A stretch of 64,000 bases of DNA from Bifidobacterium asteroides (GTDB lineage: Bacteria; Actinomycetota; Actinomycetes; Actinomycetales; Bifidobacteriaceae), in assembly GCF_009683175.1 (NCBI RefSeq), contig NZ_WKKW01000002.1, positions 62,001 to 126,000 of the forward strand, given 5' to 3'. A program made the position numbers and the translations under genes. This document shows, one piece after another, positions 63,493-64,000 of this stretch (position 1 is the first letter of the stretch; each line of letters starts with the position of its first letter). The notes under the pieces are model-generated. The model worked only from the letters and a program-made list of their open reading frames with translations, did not search any database and was not told where the DNA came from.

Positions 63493-63813
63493 CACGCTAC
63501 CCCCCACACCTCAATGCAACCATCTCCAGAATCAGATGGACTGCACGCTTGATTGGTCCCCGGTGCAGGCCACGAAACCCTGGAGCACAAGTACCGTATC
63601 CTCACTTATGGCATCTTCTTGTCCCCTTTACATGCTTTAAGAGTACCGAGACTGAAAGCGTGATCTGGGATTCAGAAAGGGTGTTTCGCGACCGTCCTTA
63701 GTCTTGACTAAGAACAGTCTGAGTTAGGGGTGCGGGTGACTGGCAACGGCAGGGCCCCACTCATCCTCTCAACTTCATGGGGCGGGGGCGGATCCTGTCT
63801 GATGCTGCCGGGG
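63493..63813. other. 321-base gap between array copies 2 and 3
   Basis: Holds the presumed promoter of copy 2 (shared block at 63667-63684), a perfect 7-base inverted repeat CTTAGTCTTGACTAAG at 63697-63712, and a degenerate GC-rich stem near 63762-63790 in the place of the unit hairpin. No tRNA remnant could be found here. Confidence 0.5.
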
Positions 63814-64000
63814 TCAGTGCCGGCTTTCCTGCCTGTTCCTCAGGCAGGCCACGAAGCCGGCCAGGCCGAGGGCTATCAGCAGCAGGATTTTGAGCACGGA
63901 AAGCGGCCATCCGCCAGTAAGAGGCAAAGCCGAGTTGGAAGGACGGAACTCCAACTCATGCGACACCGAGGCCGACTGGTTCCCGCCCTGGAACCGGCCC
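63814..64000 (-). CDS. Large LPXTG surface protein, array copy 3 (3' end only)
   Basis: Only the last 61 or so codons lie in the window; the gene continues beyond 64000. They encode GRFQGGNQSASVSHELEFRP and SNSALPLTGGWPLSVL, then the hydrophobic stretch and CLRNRQESRH. LPLTGG is intact. The last part is almost identical to copy 1, which suggests recent duplication or gene conversion. Confidence 0.85.
   Translation of the reverse strand, partial: GRFQGGNQSASVSHELEFRPSNSALPLTGGWPLSVLKILLLIALGLAGFVACLRNRQESRH

Overview
The window reads as chromosomal DNA of a high-GC Gram-positive actinobacterium, almost certainly a Bifidobacterium. The reasons are a DeoR-galT-galK cluster, an araB-araD-araA operon with a LacI-type regulator, rplS-lepB-rnhB synteny, paired UPF0237/UPF0210 genes, a TM2 protein with a YPGGQ-rich tail, and LPXTG surface proteins with a class C pilus sortase. 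A bee-gut type species is possible, but this cannot be shown from the sequence alone. Coding density is high, most genes lie on the minus strand, and no phage, IS element, integrase or CRISPR array was seen.

Layout. 0-5 kb: membrane protein, mutY, trmL, UPF0210 and its ACT partner. 4.3-7.8 kb: galK, galT and a DeoR regulator (Leloir galactose use). 8-13.2 kb: polyprenol-phosphate mannosyltransferase-like GT2, old-yellow-enzyme oxidoreductase with a lysine-rich tail, bifunctional PBP, Crp/Fnr regulator. 13.4-24.9 kb: lipoate ligase, TM2 protein, leuB, oligopeptidase B, App1-like phosphatase, gcvH, L,D-transpeptidase, nudC, an alpha/beta hydrolase and a DUF4916/NUDIX-like protein. 25-30.8 kb: thioredoxin, an Rpf/G5 cell-wall lytic protein and a 1280-residue LPXTG protein built from two seven-repeat RCC1 modules. 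31-41.5 kb: purine permease, small hydrophilic protein, AEC transporter, pstSCAB, a DHA2-type MFS exporter, a membrane-anchored HNH nuclease and an aldo/keto reductase. 41.6-46.3 kb: a sortase-assembled pilus locus (major pilin, minor pilin, class C sortase). 46.5-51.7 kb: arabinose catabolism with its LacI regulator. 51.7-56.9 kb: rnhB, lepB, rplS, pgi and a mannose-1-phosphate guanylyltransferase. 57-64 kb: tRNA-Thr(CGT) and tRNA-Leu(TAG), followed by a tandem array of three paralogous large LPXTG proteins; the third runs off the window.

The most notable region is 57-64 kb. The unit [tRNA-Thr, tRNA-Leu, hairpin, inverted surface-protein gene] has been duplicated. The second unit still carries eroded pieces of both tRNAs, and its protein gene has a stop codon exactly inside the LPXTG motif, with the rest of the anchor still readable downstream. 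Together with the double-RCC1 protein and the pilus genes, the window holds at least six cell-wall-anchored or formerly anchored proteins, which points to a host- or neighbour-interacting surface. A second theme is protein lipoylation: a lone gcvH and a lipoate ligase with its accessory domain at the N-terminus lie 6 kb apart, with no other glycine-cleavage gene in view.

Starts were moved from the longest open frame wherever a clear Shine-Dalgarno sequence or family alignment supported it. All function calls are from sequence reading without database searches.
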